From CAZXWN01 sp964644695 [NCBI: uncultured bacterium] (lineage in GTDB: Bacteria > UBP4 > UBA4092): DNA of 64,000 bases. The stretch is taken from assembly GCA_964644695.1 (NCBI GenBank), contig CAZXWN010000001.1, forward strand, positions 62,001 to 126,000, written 5' to 3'. Each line of letters starts with the position of its first letter. Within the stretch, counting starts at the first letter, position 1. A program made the translations under genes and the position numbers. The notes beneath the pieces were generated by a model. It was not told the origin of the DNA. It worked only from the letters and a program-made list of their open reading frames with translations, and made no database searches. Shown one piece after another: positions 17,512-27,076 of this stretch.

Positions 17512-19857
17512 TTATTTAGAGGTTCTCTTTGTATAAAGGATAGACAATATTGTGAGGATAAAGAAGCTAATTAATGTAATTCCTACACCTAAGTATAGTT
17601 TAACTGGGTAATATTTAAAAACAATAGTTGATGGAGTGTCAGGGACAATCACTCCTCTGAAAAGTTGATTTACAGTATAAATGGGAACAGGTTTACCATT
17701 TACAAAGGCTTTCCATCCAGGATAATTGTAATCATTCAAAACTAAAAGACCAGAGTTATTATTGTTTTTAGTAATAGTGACTTGTTGGTATTTGTACTTT
17801 GCGAAAGACAAACCATTGCTTGTAGTTTGATATGTATCCGAATTTGAGATGGCCGGTACATTATTACTTGATTCTAGAATAGGTATGTTTTTGTATTTTT
17901 GTGAAAGCAATAAATCAATTCCTTCATTCTGGTTGTTCACTTTTACCCATTGATTTGAAATATAAAGTCGAGGCCACCAGAAATTAATGAGATATACATT
18001 TGTGTGTGTTCCGCTATCAGAAAATACAAGTTTAAGATTCACATTATTCAGCGTTTGCTTAGTTATGATGTACTTTACGTTAGATTTTGCCAGGATATGG
18101 AGTCTCTCATCCAATGCTTTTTGTTGGGATGCTTCATCAATATTCCAATAGGCATTTTCCAATGGACCCAGCATCTGATAAAAACGCCAAATCCCACCTG
18201 TGTTTCCACAATGAAAACTCTCGATTCCATAGTATTCACTGATATTTCGGTAAAAGGTGTCATATTGATCTTGGACTTCTTTATTCGTACTCCACATTTG
18301 ATTTGTGAGAGTGTAAATACGAAATACAGATTTATCTTTGTGGATGAAATCCGCTATAGATGAGTTTTGTATAAGTATTTGAGGGGGGAACAATGCATTA
18401 AAATCAACCCTTAGAACTCTTGCAAAGAAAAAATAATCAAGAACCAGTACACATAAAATAACGGGAATGAATATCTTTGTTTTTAACTTATTATTAAAGT
18501 AAAGAGAAAATAAAAGAAGGGAAGCAATAATGAAAAATACTCTTTTAATGTTATCTCTACCGGAAATGGTGTCTCGGCTAATCATGTCTGGATGCCAGAA
18601 AAACAAGATAGCAATTCCAACAAAGGCTAAAAAGGAAAGTATATATATTGTAATTTTTAAATTTCCATTTATCAGTGTTTTTGTATTGTATTTGTCTATC
18701 AGGTGATTCAAAGTAAATCCAGTGATCATTGATATCCCTGCCAAGCTAAGGATAAGGAATCGCCCTGGACATCTTCCAAAATGTAAGATGGGTATGAATT
18801 TGTGAAGAGCAAATACAGGGTTGTACTTGCCAAGAGCCAGAAATAATCCAAATAGGAAAAATAACGAAAAGAACAGATTCCTTCTGGTCTTGGGTACAAG
18901 AAATAAGTATGTAATAAAAAATAATAATGGGATAATGCCCCAGTAAGCAGTAGTCTCTACAAAATTAGTATCGGAATGATGCTGATCAAATGCCTCAGGC
19001 TGTCCATAAAATAATGGAAATAAAAGCCTGATGAAATGGGCGGGTGAAACTGAGGCGTAGGTAACATTAACCCATGGATTATCAATAGCCCTGTATGATT
19101 GCCCTACTAATTCTTGCAATGTTAGCCCATATAGACAGCTTGCGGAGAGGAAGAATAAATTATATGAAATCAATATGTAAAACAATGTTTTCAATGAAGT
19201 ATCTTTTGTCTTAAAAAGACAGGCAAGTATATAGATATTAACAAGGACAAAGATATAGGTCATAATCTGTGGCTGTAACCATGAAAACATGAGCCCACCC
19301 AGAAGCCCAGTCCACCCAGCCCAAATCCAACTTCTCTTGCGAACAGTGGTCTCTGCCATTATCAATAACCAGGGTAGCCATGCCGGTATGTCTATGATCG
19401 TTGGGTGGTTAATTCTTACCAGCATGAAACCGCTGAAGGCTGCCGTTACTGCTGTTCCAAATGCCGCGATAGGCTGCATATCCAGATAACGGGCGTACAG
19501 ATAGAAACCGATTCCACAGAATAAAAATAAGAAAGTAATGTAGTAATTTATTGAAGCTACAAATGGAAAAAAGACAAAGAAGATATAAGTGAGTGGATAA
19601 AAGAAAGATGTTCCATAATCCGCATATATTGGATATCCTGCCAGCTGATAGGGACTCCATAAGGGAATTTGTCCTGAAAAGATACTTTCCCGAATAAAAT
19701 GCCTGAATGGAAGAATAATAGTACGGATGTCTCCTGAGAAATATATCCCCTTCATTCGGATGGCTTCATCAAAAAATAAACAAACCATTAAAAAGATTAG
19801 TCCCAGGTAGAAAAGGTCTTTTCGATGATTTGTACAAAATGTTTTAATTGAAGTCAT
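17512..19857 (-). CDS. YfhO-like polytopic GT-C membrane protein
   Basis: 781 aa from ATG 19857 (ATG 19896 adds 13 residues and would leave only 3 bp to the divergent gene). About a dozen membrane segments are followed by a soluble C-terminal part of about 250 residues. The first loop (FSGDIRTIILP, then SGQIPLWSPYQLAGYPIYAD) and the FYPLTYI motif match the YfhO/GT-C glycosyltransferase pattern. Relatives transfer sugars from lipid-linked donors on the outer face of the membrane; YfhO in Gram-positives glycosylates lipoteichoic acid. The acceptor here is unknown. The C-terminal YPGWKAFVNGKPVPI motif is a family hallmark. Confidence 0.85.
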   Translation of the reverse strand: MTSIKTFCTNHRKDLFYLGLIFLMVCLFFDEAIRMKGIYFSGDIRTIILPFRHFIRESIFSGQIPLWSPYQLAGYPIYADYGTSFFYPLTYIFFVFFPFVASINYYITFLFLFCGIGFYLYARYLDMQPIAAFGTAVTAAFSGFMLVRINHPTIIDIPAWLPWLLIMAETTVRKRSWIWAGWTGLLGGLMFSWLQPQIMTYIFVLVNIYILACLFKTKDTSLKTLFYILISYNLFFLSASCLYGLTLQELVGQSYRAIDNPWVNVTYASVSPAHFIRLLFPLFYGQPEAFDQHHSDTNFVETTAYWGIIPLLFFITYLFLVPKTRRNLFFSLFFLFGLFLALGKYNPVFALHKFIPILHFGRCPGRFLILSLAGISMITGFTLNHLIDKYNTKTLINGNLKITIYILSFLAFVGIAILFFWHPDMISRDTISGRDNIKRVFFIIASLLLFSLYFNNKLKTKIFIPVILCVLVLDYFFFARVLRVDFNALFPPQILIQNSSIADFIHKDKSVFRIYTLTNQMWSTNKEVQDQYDTFYRNISEYYGIESFHCGNTGGIWRFYQMLGPLENAYWNIDEASQQKALDERLHILAKSNVKYIITKQTLNNVNLKLVFSDSGTHTNVYLINFWWPRLYISNQWVKVNNQNEGIDLLLSQKYKNIPILESSNNVPAISNSDTYQTTSNGLSFAKYKYQQVTITKNNNNSGLLVLNDYNYPGWKAFVNGKPVPIYTVNQLFRGVIVPDTPSTIVFKYYPVKLYLGVGITLISFFILTILSILYTKRTSK

Positions 19858-19926
19858 AGAGATTGCATCAAAAATAAAGATTAATTTGTTGAACAAACAT
19901 TGTCATACAATAGTATAACTATAAAT

Positions 19927-20922
19927 ATGAAAAAAATATCAGTAATTATCCCTTGCTATAACGCCAAAGATACTTTGGATGTTTGTCTGAAATCTATTAT
20001 GAACTGTAATGACCCGAATTATGAGGTGATCGTGGTTGATGACAGTTCTACGGACAATTCGCCAGATATAGTCTTAAGTTATCCCGATGTACGTTTGATA
20101 CAACCTGGGGAACGGCTTGGAGCCGGAGGTGCACGGGAGCGGGGGATACGTGATGCGCAGGGTGAAATTATTGTCTATACTGATTCTGACTGTGTTGTCC
20201 CTGTAGACTGGTTGAAGAAAGTAAGAATATATCTGACTCCCGATTTGGGCGGAATAGGTGGATTCTATGATGTCTGGCCAGAACAGAGTTTTATGGGACG
20301 ATTTGTAACTTATGATTACCGCAACTTCTGGTTTCGTTTTATCCCTGAATATCCGGATCATGTGGCTACGGGAAATTGTGCTTTTTGGAAGTCAGTTCTC
20401 CTCAATATTAATCAAAAACAAATTACTGAGACTTTCAAGGGCATGGCAGCCGCAGAAGATACCCTGTTGGGATTAGAGGTTTCAAAGACTCATAAATTAA
20501 GATATTATCCCGACTGGTATATTCGTCACATCTCACCTGAGAGTTTGAAAAATTACTGGGGAAAACAAAAAACTCGTGGATATAGCCGCATTATCATTTC
20601 ACAACTGCATTTTCATACCAAAGTACTGAAGACGCGTGATATATCTATGGGCCATGTTTTATGGCAGCTCCTGTCCTGTGCTGGAGTATGGTTATCGCCC
20701 ATCTTAATGATTATTAACTTTTATCTAGGTTTGATGAGTCTGTTGTTGATGGGATTATGGTTTATATTATTGCAGTGGAATCCATTGATATACATGTACC
20801 AACGGGAAAAAAGTATTGTATTTGTTGCCAAAAGCATACCGTTAATGTTTATTCGTAATACTGGATGGTGGGTTGGAGCAGTAAAGGCTGGTTGGCAGAT
20901 TATTCTATCTGTGTTGAAATAA
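19927..20922 (+). CDS. Family 2 glycosyltransferase with C-terminal membrane segments
   Basis: 331 aa from ATG 19927, which begins the GT2 fold directly (KKISVIIPCYNAKDTL). The nucleotide-sugar site has VVDDSSTDNS, and the metal-binding DxD-like motif is TDSDC. C-terminal hydrophobic segments (about 240-320) anchor it to the membrane. No Shine-Dalgarno is visible; a TATAAC box ends 7 nt before the ATG, so a leaderless message is possible. It heads the four-gene + strand run with the radical SAM, methyltransferase and glycosidase-like genes. Confidence 0.88.
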   Translation: MKKISVIIPCYNAKDTLDVCLKSIMNCNDPNYEVIVVDDSSTDNSPDIVLSYPDVRLIQPGERLGAGGARERGIRDAQGEIIVYTDSDCVVPVDWLKKVRIYLTPDLGGIGGFYDVWPEQSFMGRFVTYDYRNFWFRFIPEYPDHVATGNCAFWKSVLLNINQKQITETFKGMAAAEDTLLGLEVSKTHKLRYYPDWYIRHISPESLKNYWGKQKTRGYSRIIISQLHFHTKVLKTRDISMGHVLWQLLSCAGVWLSPILMIINFYLGLMSLLLMGLWFILLQWNPLIYMYQREKSIVFVAKSIPLMFIRNTGWWVGAVKAGWQIILSVLK

Positions 20923-20926
20923 GTAT

Positions 20927-22000
20927 ATGGACTTAGACCCTCGTACGATAAAAAATCTTCTTAATCCTCGAAAACCCTCCTATCTGGTGTTTTTCATCAC
21001 CAATAAGTGTAATGCCAGTTGTTTTCATTGTTTCTACTGGGAAAAAATAAAAGGCGGAGCCGGATCTCATCTCAATATAGATGAAATTCGGGATATTGCC
21101 CGACATCTGAAGGTTCTTCCTTATTTATTGTTATCAGGGGGAGAACCCTTTCTTCGAAAAGATATTCTCGATATCTGCAAGACATTCATTGAAGAATGTC
21201 ATACACGATTTATTACGATTCCCACGAATGCAATCCTGACTAAGGACATTGTACGATTCTCTGATGAGCTGACAAAGCAATATCCAGAAGTCAGTCTCAG
21301 AATCCAATTGTCTCTTGATGGGATTGGTGAAAAACATGATGAATTCAGGGGGCATAAGGGTAATTTCGCAAAACTGATGGAAACTCATGACCAGTTGGTT
21401 GAGCTACAAAAGCGGCGTGAAAATTTAAGCGTAGGTGTTGTAACCATATTGTGCAGGAAAAATTACCCCTGGTTGGATGAATTACTAGACTTTGTACATC
21501 ATAAAATGAAGGTCAACCAACATCATGTTGGATATCTTAGAGGGCAGGGACGGGCTGTCGGTGCTGAAGCCATCAGTGCGGATGAATTCAAAACAGCTCA
21601 GGAAAAATTATTGCAATATGGAGTCAAGGCTGACAATCGCCCTTTATGGACAGTTCTCCGGGCTGCCGCTCGACGAAATTCCAAAATACTGCATGAAACG
21701 ATACGGGATAACCATTTTGTTGTAGGGTGTAGAGCATTAGATAAATTCCTTGTACTTAATGAGGATGGTTATTTATATCCCTGCGAAATACTGGATAAAC
21801 CCTTAGGGAATGTTCGAGAGTATGCCTATAACATCCCTGAATTATTATCAACACCTCAAGCCTTGGAATTAAAGAAATGGATAAAGGATTCTCAGTGTTT
21901 CTGTACCTGGGAATGTGCTTTACACAATAATGTCATTTTTAATCCCAGCCAGGCTCCAAATCTGATTCGTGAATGGATTGGAGTTATGTCGGGTTTATAA
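20927..22000 (+). CDS. Radical SAM protein with SPASM-like C-terminus
   Basis: 357 aa. Cluster motif CNASCFHC gives C28, C32 and C35 (CX3CX2C); the LSGGEPFLR motif follows. The C-terminal part has C in VVGCRALDKF, LYPCEI and the group CFCTWECAL, a SPASM/twitch-type set that would hold one or more extra 4Fe-4S clusters. SPASM proteins usually modify peptides or aminocyclitols; here the neighbours are a GT2 (4 bp upstream) and a methyltransferase, which favours a sugar or glycolipid context. I see no short precursor-peptide gene next to it. Confidence 0.9.
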   Translation: MDLDPRTIKNLLNPRKPSYLVFFITNKCNASCFHCFYWEKIKGGAGSHLNIDEIRDIARHLKVLPYLLLSGGEPFLRKDILDICKTFIEECHTRFITIPTNAILTKDIVRFSDELTKQYPEVSLRIQLSLDGIGEKHDEFRGHKGNFAKLMETHDQLVELQKRRENLSVGVVTILCRKNYPWLDELLDFVHHKMKVNQHHVGYLRGQGRAVGAEAISADEFKTAQEKLLQYGVKADNRPLWTVLRAAARRNSKILHETIRDNHFVVGCRALDKFLVLNEDGYLYPCEILDKPLGNVREYAYNIPELLSTPQALELKKWIKDSQCFCTWECALHNNVIFNPSQAPNLIREWIGVMSGL

Positions 22001-22015
22001 TAACTTCATCACGCT

Positions 22016-22984
22016 ATGGGAACAAACCAAAATCCACAACATAAAATTCTGGATGCCGGTACTGAACATTGTCGGTTGGTTTCTGATAAGGACAAAGTTC
22101 GTCAAGTTTGTTGGTTACAACATCCTCGACTGGCCCAATATATAAATCTCCAAATATCTGGGAATCCTCAAAAAGACTGGTTGGATTGGTTTAAAAGTGA
22201 GTATGCCTCCGTACCATTCAAAAACGGGCTTTCGATTGGGTGTGGAACCGGTCAGGTTGAGCGTGAGATGGTCATTAAGAAGATAGGCTTAACCTTTGAG
22301 GGGATTGATATCAATCCTGAATCGATTCAGACGGCCAGAACTGAAGCTCATAAAAATGGGATGTCTGATGTCTTGTCTTACCGTGTGGAAAATGTGGACC
22401 AACTTAAACTCCCTGCAAATAAATATGACATTATTTTCTGTTCACATTCTCTTCATCATGTATCAAAACTTGAGCGGGTCTTGAAACAAATCCGGCATAG
22501 TTTGAAACCAGGTGGAGTTTTTTTTATTAATGAGTATGTAGGGCCCTCCCAGTTCATTTTTACGGATGCACAATTATCTGCCATGAATGACTATTTAGCG
22601 GAGTTGCCTCCTTCCTATGTAAATAGCCTGAAAGAACCCGGTGTTCAAAAGAGGGAAGTGATTCGTCCGACCCGTGAATTCATGAACTCTGTGGACCCTT
22701 CTGAAGCAGTCCGTTCCGATGAGATCGTTCCTCTCATGAACAAATATTTCAAGATAGAACAACAAAAAAACTATGGAGGGACTCTTCTTCAGTTTGGTGT
22801 TGCGGATATCGTGGGTAATTTTGATCCGGACAAAATTGAAGACCAAATCTGGCTTGATCGGCTTTATGAAAAAGAGCAGTCTCTAATGAGGGCGGGAAAG
22901 ATTGGGTCTGATTTTACGGTGATAGTGGCCAGAATTCCAGATGATTATTCTTCAATTCAAAGATTCTGGGATGGTCTTTTTTAA
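22016..22984 (+). CDS. Class I SAM-dependent methyltransferase
   Basis: 322 aa. Motif I is LSIGCGTGQVEREM, motif II EGIDINPES, and the post-motif DIIFCSHSLHHV and LKPGGVFFINEYVG. Predicted to methylate a small molecule or glycan; substrate unknown. It begins 15 bp after the SPASM gene and lies 9 bp before the glycosidase-like gene, so it belongs to that operon. Confidence 0.88.
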   Translation: MGTNQNPQHKILDAGTEHCRLVSDKDKVRQVCWLQHPRLAQYINLQISGNPQKDWLDWFKSEYASVPFKNGLSIGCGTGQVEREMVIKKIGLTFEGIDINPESIQTARTEAHKNGMSDVLSYRVENVDQLKLPANKYDIIFCSHSLHHVSKLERVLKQIRHSLKPGGVFFINEYVGPSQFIFTDAQLSAMNDYLAELPPSYVNSLKEPGVQKREVIRPTREFMNSVDPSEAVRSDEIVPLMNKYFKIEQQKNYGGTLLQFGVADIVGNFDPDKIEDQIWLDRLYEKEQSLMRAGKIGSDFTVIVARIPDDYSSIQRFWDGLF

Positions 22985-22993
22985 GAAGAGGAT

Positions 22994-24892
22994 ATGAGAA
23001 TGTCCCAGAAAACATGGTCTTTGGGTGTAAATCTTCTCTTCTTATTTTTGTTGATTCATCTTTTAATATTTACAGTATCCAGTGAATATCACTTTTATCG
23101 AATGGGACCGGATGGTTTAGAACATGCCCGAAGAATAGAACCTTTATCCCCGCTTATTGTTGTTTCCTCAAACTATTCCCTTTCTCAGAAGAAGATATCA
23201 GTGTATCACCAGGAAATGAATCGAAATTATGATTTTCCGGTAATAACTTCAACTCAAGGTATTCGTTATCTATACCCTGGGGGGCCATTAGGTCACTGGA
23301 TAGTTCCTGGAAGACCTCATAAAATCCAACTGGCTGCTCACACCAATATAAATACGAATGATGATATGTGGAGTCAGTTTTACCCTTTGACGAAAGGGAT
23401 TATGCAGAAGGCTCATCGGGTTTTCGTATATAACGGCAAACGCGCCGCAGGATATGGTGCCCCAGATACGATGCCCATCTTTTTAAGAGACAATGTCTAT
23501 CAATTATCGGGAAGCCGCTTTTTTGAGAAAGATTTGAAAAGTGCTCTTGAAGTTTTACTGGACAACCAACGCCCGAATGGTTCTTTCCCGGAATTTATCT
23601 GGAATAACCCCCAAACAGGTTTGGGGGAACTATATGATAACCTGGCGGAAGCAGATAATGAGTATTTGGCTGTTTGGGGAGTGTATCGAGTATGGCAGGC
23701 TACTGGGGATGACCAGTGGGTTATGAAATACCTTCCTAGCTTGGAAAAAGGACTACGGTACAGTATGACGGATCCATTCCGATGGTCTCCCGAATATGAA
23801 TTAGTAAAACGGCCATTTACCATTGATACCTGGGATTTCGAGTATCAGAATCCCGGTTACCCTTATAATCCTGAGAAGGCGAAACTCGGTATATTCCATG
23901 GAGACAATACCGGGATGTATCTTGCCTGTCATATCATGTCTGGATTTTACCGGGATATTGTGATGGATACCCAAAAATCGGCGCTATGGGAAACTCAGGC
24001 TGATAAATTCAAAAATAGAGTGAATCAGTATTTATGGAATGGCAGATTTTATCGACATCGATTGCCATTGACTCCGGTGGATGTTCCCGGTGTGAATCAG
24101 GATGAAATATTAAGTTTGAGTAATCCGATGGCTATAACTCGGGGAGTGGCTTCTCATCAACAGTCTGTACAGATTATCAAAGAATATCAATCCCGTAAGA
24201 ATCGAGCCTTTATAGAATGGTTTAGTATAGATCCTTATTTCCCTACGGGTAGTTTTGGTACGACAGGTGATTGGGCCCAATATGCCGGACAATATCTGAA
24301 TGGTGCCGTTATGCCGATAGTAGGAGGAGAGTTGTCCCGTGCATCCTTTGACCATGGATTTGAGTCCTATGGTGTCTCTAACCTGAAACGGTATTACTCT
24401 CTCATGACTGCCAATGATAAAGCCTGGCTTTGGTTTTGGAGAGATGGTAAACCCGGAGTGAACGACGCGAAAACCTTTACTGCAGATGGGTGGGGTGCTT
24501 CTTTAATGATGAATGCCTTCATGGAAGGATTGGTTGGCGTTCAGGATAAGGGTGGTCAATTCAAGAGGGTTCGATTTACCCCCCGTTGGTCTGGGGCAGG
24601 GGTTCATTCGGCTCGAGCTGTCCTCCGATATGAAGCCTCAACTCATTATCTTGCATACACATATAACGAGGATATGAGTAATCAGATTACGCAGATTCAA
24701 ATCACAGGTTCTGGTTCTATAGCCGATTTCTCTTTAATGATTCCCGATGGAATGACTGTCCAGAAAATCATTTTTAATGGGGAAAGCCAATTGTTTGACT
24801 TTACTTCGGTAGAATCGACTCGTTATGTCCATATCACTCCCACCGATTCTGGATTCGGCACTTGGACTTTTATCTGGGAAAAGACGAACTAA
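22994..24892 (+). CDS. Membrane-anchored six-hairpin glycosidase-like protein
   Basis: 632 aa. An N-terminal hydrophobic segment (about 10-30) is a signal anchor or uncleaved signal. The body carries a six-hairpin (alpha/alpha)6-barrel pattern: LDNQRPNGSFPEFIW, EADNEYLAVWGVYRVWQATGDDQWV, FHGDNTGMYLACH and a C-terminal beta-sandwich. Relatives in clans GH15/63/65/94 hydrolyse or phosphorolyse alpha-glycosides; I cannot name the family. Candidate acids are Asp/Glu in LAEADNEY and GDN. AAGAGG precedes ATG 22994. Last gene of the GT2-SPASM-methyltransferase run. Confidence 0.75.
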   Translation: MRMSQKTWSLGVNLLFLFLLIHLLIFTVSSEYHFYRMGPDGLEHARRIEPLSPLIVVSSNYSLSQKKISVYHQEMNRNYDFPVITSTQGIRYLYPGGPLGHWIVPGRPHKIQLAAHTNINTNDDMWSQFYPLTKGIMQKAHRVFVYNGKRAAGYGAPDTMPIFLRDNVYQLSGSRFFEKDLKSALEVLLDNQRPNGSFPEFIWNNPQTGLGELYDNLAEADNEYLAVWGVYRVWQATGDDQWVMKYLPSLEKGLRYSMTDPFRWSPEYELVKRPFTIDTWDFEYQNPGYPYNPEKAKLGIFHGDNTGMYLACHIMSGFYRDIVMDTQKSALWETQADKFKNRVNQYLWNGRFYRHRLPLTPVDVPGVNQDEILSLSNPMAITRGVASHQQSVQIIKEYQSRKNRAFIEWFSIDPYFPTGSFGTTGDWAQYAGQYLNGAVMPIVGGELSRASFDHGFESYGVSNLKRYYSLMTANDKAWLWFWRDGKPGVNDAKTFTADGWGASLMMNAFMEGLVGVQDKGGQFKRVRFTPRWSGAGVHSARAVLRYEASTHYLAYTYNEDMSNQITQIQITGSGSIADFSLMIPDGMTVQKIIFNGESQLFDFTSVESTRYVHITPTDSGFGTWTFIWEKTN

Positions 24893-24893
24893 C

Positions 24894-24920
24894 CACGGAG
24901 TTGCTCGGACCAGCTCCGTG
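24894..24920 (+). repeat. Dispersed palindromic repeat, copy 2
   Basis: CACGGAG (24894-24900) and CTCCGTG (24914-24920) are inverted repeats around TTGCTCGGACCAG. It lies between two converging genes, directly after the glycosidase-like stop codon. There is no T-tract, so simple termination is unlikely, though a stem here could protect mRNA 3' ends. Confidence 0.7.
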
Positions 24921-24928
24921 AATTGTTC

Positions 24929-26929
24929 CTACTTAACAGGATCACTTAATGGAAAGAATGGGGCAGGGACTCGGGGAGAATTCTTTTTTACACTATAGAT
25001 GATTTGATTTCCATCCTGGCGGTATACTTCCTGAACCAAATCTGAATCAAATATCATTCCGTAGGGTTTACCCATCCAGTCGGGGTTAATTCGGACAATG
25101 TAATCAATCTTCATTTCTTTTAATAATTCCCAGGCTGTATCTCGGGATGTGGTGGTCATTAATTGTTCAGCTTTTGATAATCGGGCGGGTTGGCTATCAT
25201 CCATTGGCCCATGGAAAGGAATCATATTGACATAGACTTGTCTTCCAGATAATCCTGCCAGATAATACCAGGATTCCCAGGGACCACTCAAAAATACTGA
25301 TTTTTGAGTGGTGTTCGTTCTAATCCACCGAGCTAATGTCATTTCATTGTCGTTAAATTTGGGATGGCTGGACATAGAGAGAACACTCAATTCCATGACA
25401 TATCCATCTGAATCATCTTCCGCTCTGGTTTTGGGCTCCGGGTCTCCCGAATAGGGTGGAGGGAATAGAATTTGCTTTGCAAAGTGGACATATCGATTAG
25501 TCCCCGGTATCAATATGAGAGATAACCCTATTGTTATTATCATTCCATACCAATATACAGATTGGGGGAAACGGCGGAGAGGTTTTAGTTTTTCATAAGC
25601 CAGGACTACTCCATAATATAAACCCGTGGTAAATAATACCCCCTGGCCAATACCGTTGTATCTTTCGAAACGGTCAGGCTGGACGGAGAAATGTAATAAC
25701 GGCTCTGAAATTACATGGTGCCACCGTAAAAGATAATATGAAAGATAGGTACCCACTACTACCCAAACAAACCATTTATCTTTTGCTTTCCCTTTTCCAA
25801 GCACCCATCCCAATATGAGAATAAATACCAGGTCCACCAGATAAGGCATGCACATAAAGGTCCATACATCCCTTATGGAGTGTATGGGGGTTTCTATTTT
25901 ATAAACAGATCGTAACCAACTCCCCATGGGTGGAGAGAAGCCGTATTTCATGAAAAAAGGTACCCAATAGAGAGAGGATATGAGTCCAACTAAAACCAGG
26001 GATATTGTTATATGGGATATTTTTTGGATTGAATTCTTACCCATACAGAGATGGAGAAGCAGTACGACGAGATAGACAACGGTGGTGATATATCCTCCAT
26101 GAGGATATATCAATAAGGATAACCCAACTCCTATACCTGCAAATATTACACTTTTCGAATCCTCATTCAACCATAATAAAATCAATATTACAGATAGTAA
26201 AATTAAATAACTGAAGCCCTGGGGAGTGGATAGGGCGGGAAGGTCTATATACCATTTCATCAATAAACCAATACTGATGAATAAGAACAACGTTCCGCCA
26301 CCCTTTTCGGCAATTTTGTCCCCGATTTGCTTGATAAGGATTAATCCATATATCGTCCATAAAATGCCTGATGCAGACATGACTGTCGATATTTCCATTC
26401 CCATTATGAAATGGGCCATTCCCATTAAGACAGTCCAGACAGGTGGGTACCATGTGAAATGTCCTGGAATGATGTCGGTCATATAATTGAATCCGTTGAC
26501 CAGTAATTGAACCCGACCCATTCGGTCTATGGGATCTCCAGGCCATACCCCTTCCATCACATATATCCATCTTAGGTGTGGAATAAAGACAAAAAACAGG
26601 GCGGATAGAATAAATAGGAGGTCCCATCGAAGGGGTTTCTTGAACGCCAGGTACCCTCCAATGTAATCCTGCCGTAGATATTTCAAGGTATAAAGAAGAA
26701 TAATGAAATATACGGGAATGATAAACCAGACTTTGAAAAGTCCCGTCAAACTTAGGGAACATCCAAGAAGAGTATTAAACAATAAACTGGTGAGAAGCAG
26801 AATTACCCAGGATGCTTTTTTATTTTGAATATGAAAATATACATACCCTGGTGCCAGAGTAATCATTAAAAGGGCTGAATTTGCCCATAATAATTCTGCA
26901 ATACGAGTAATTAACTCCATCATTACCAA
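24929..26929 (-). CDS. Large polytopic membrane protein, GT-C-like
   Basis: 666 aa with about 14-16 hydrophobic segments and a soluble C-terminal part from about residue 500 (WIRTNTTQKSVFLSGPWESWYYLAGLSGRQVYVN). That arrangement, with an early extracytoplasmic loop containing Asp (GDPIDRMGRVQLLVNG), resembles GT-C glycosyltransferases of the PMT type, but I recognise no exact family. Several Met codons cluster at the start (26929, 26923, 26920) and no clear ribosome binding site decides between them. Probably envelope glycan assembly, from its neighbours. Confidence 0.75.
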   Translation of the reverse strand: MVMMELITRIAELLWANSALLMITLAPGYVYFHIQNKKASWVILLLTSLLFNTLLGCSLSLTGLFKVWFIIPVYFIILLYTLKYLRQDYIGGYLAFKKPLRWDLLFILSALFFVFIPHLRWIYVMEGVWPGDPIDRMGRVQLLVNGFNYMTDIIPGHFTWYPPVWTVLMGMAHFIMGMEISTVMSASGILWTIYGLILIKQIGDKIAEKGGGTLFLFISIGLLMKWYIDLPALSTPQGFSYLILLSVILILLWLNEDSKSVIFAGIGVGLSLLIYPHGGYITTVVYLVVLLLHLCMGKNSIQKISHITISLVLVGLISSLYWVPFFMKYGFSPPMGSWLRSVYKIETPIHSIRDVWTFMCMPYLVDLVFILILGWVLGKGKAKDKWFVWVVVGTYLSYYLLRWHHVISEPLLHFSVQPDRFERYNGIGQGVLFTTGLYYGVVLAYEKLKPLRRFPQSVYWYGMIITIGLSLILIPGTNRYVHFAKQILFPPPYSGDPEPKTRAEDDSDGYVMELSVLSMSSHPKFNDNEMTLARWIRTNTTQKSVFLSGPWESWYYLAGLSGRQVYVNMIPFHGPMDDSQPARLSKAEQLMTTTSRDTAWELLKEMKIDYIVRINPDWMGKPYGMIFDSDLVQEVYRQDGNQIIYSVKKNSPRVPAPFFPLSDPVK

Positions 26930-27076
26930 CCATTAGGAGTGATATTAAAGTGCTCGTTTATACGGTAGCAAAGCCATAGAATCTGGTCAAATTGTGAATT
27001 CCTACCGTGTCATAATGGCGTGTTTATGGGGTTTTAAATTTGACAACAGGAGAAGCCGTCGGTACCATATTAAAAT

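Noticed and set aside
19858-22994. Short RiPP precursor peptide for the SPASM enzyme
   Set aside because: The gaps around the gene are too short (4 and 15 bp) and the 69-bp divergent gap holds no peptide with a leader-like sequence.
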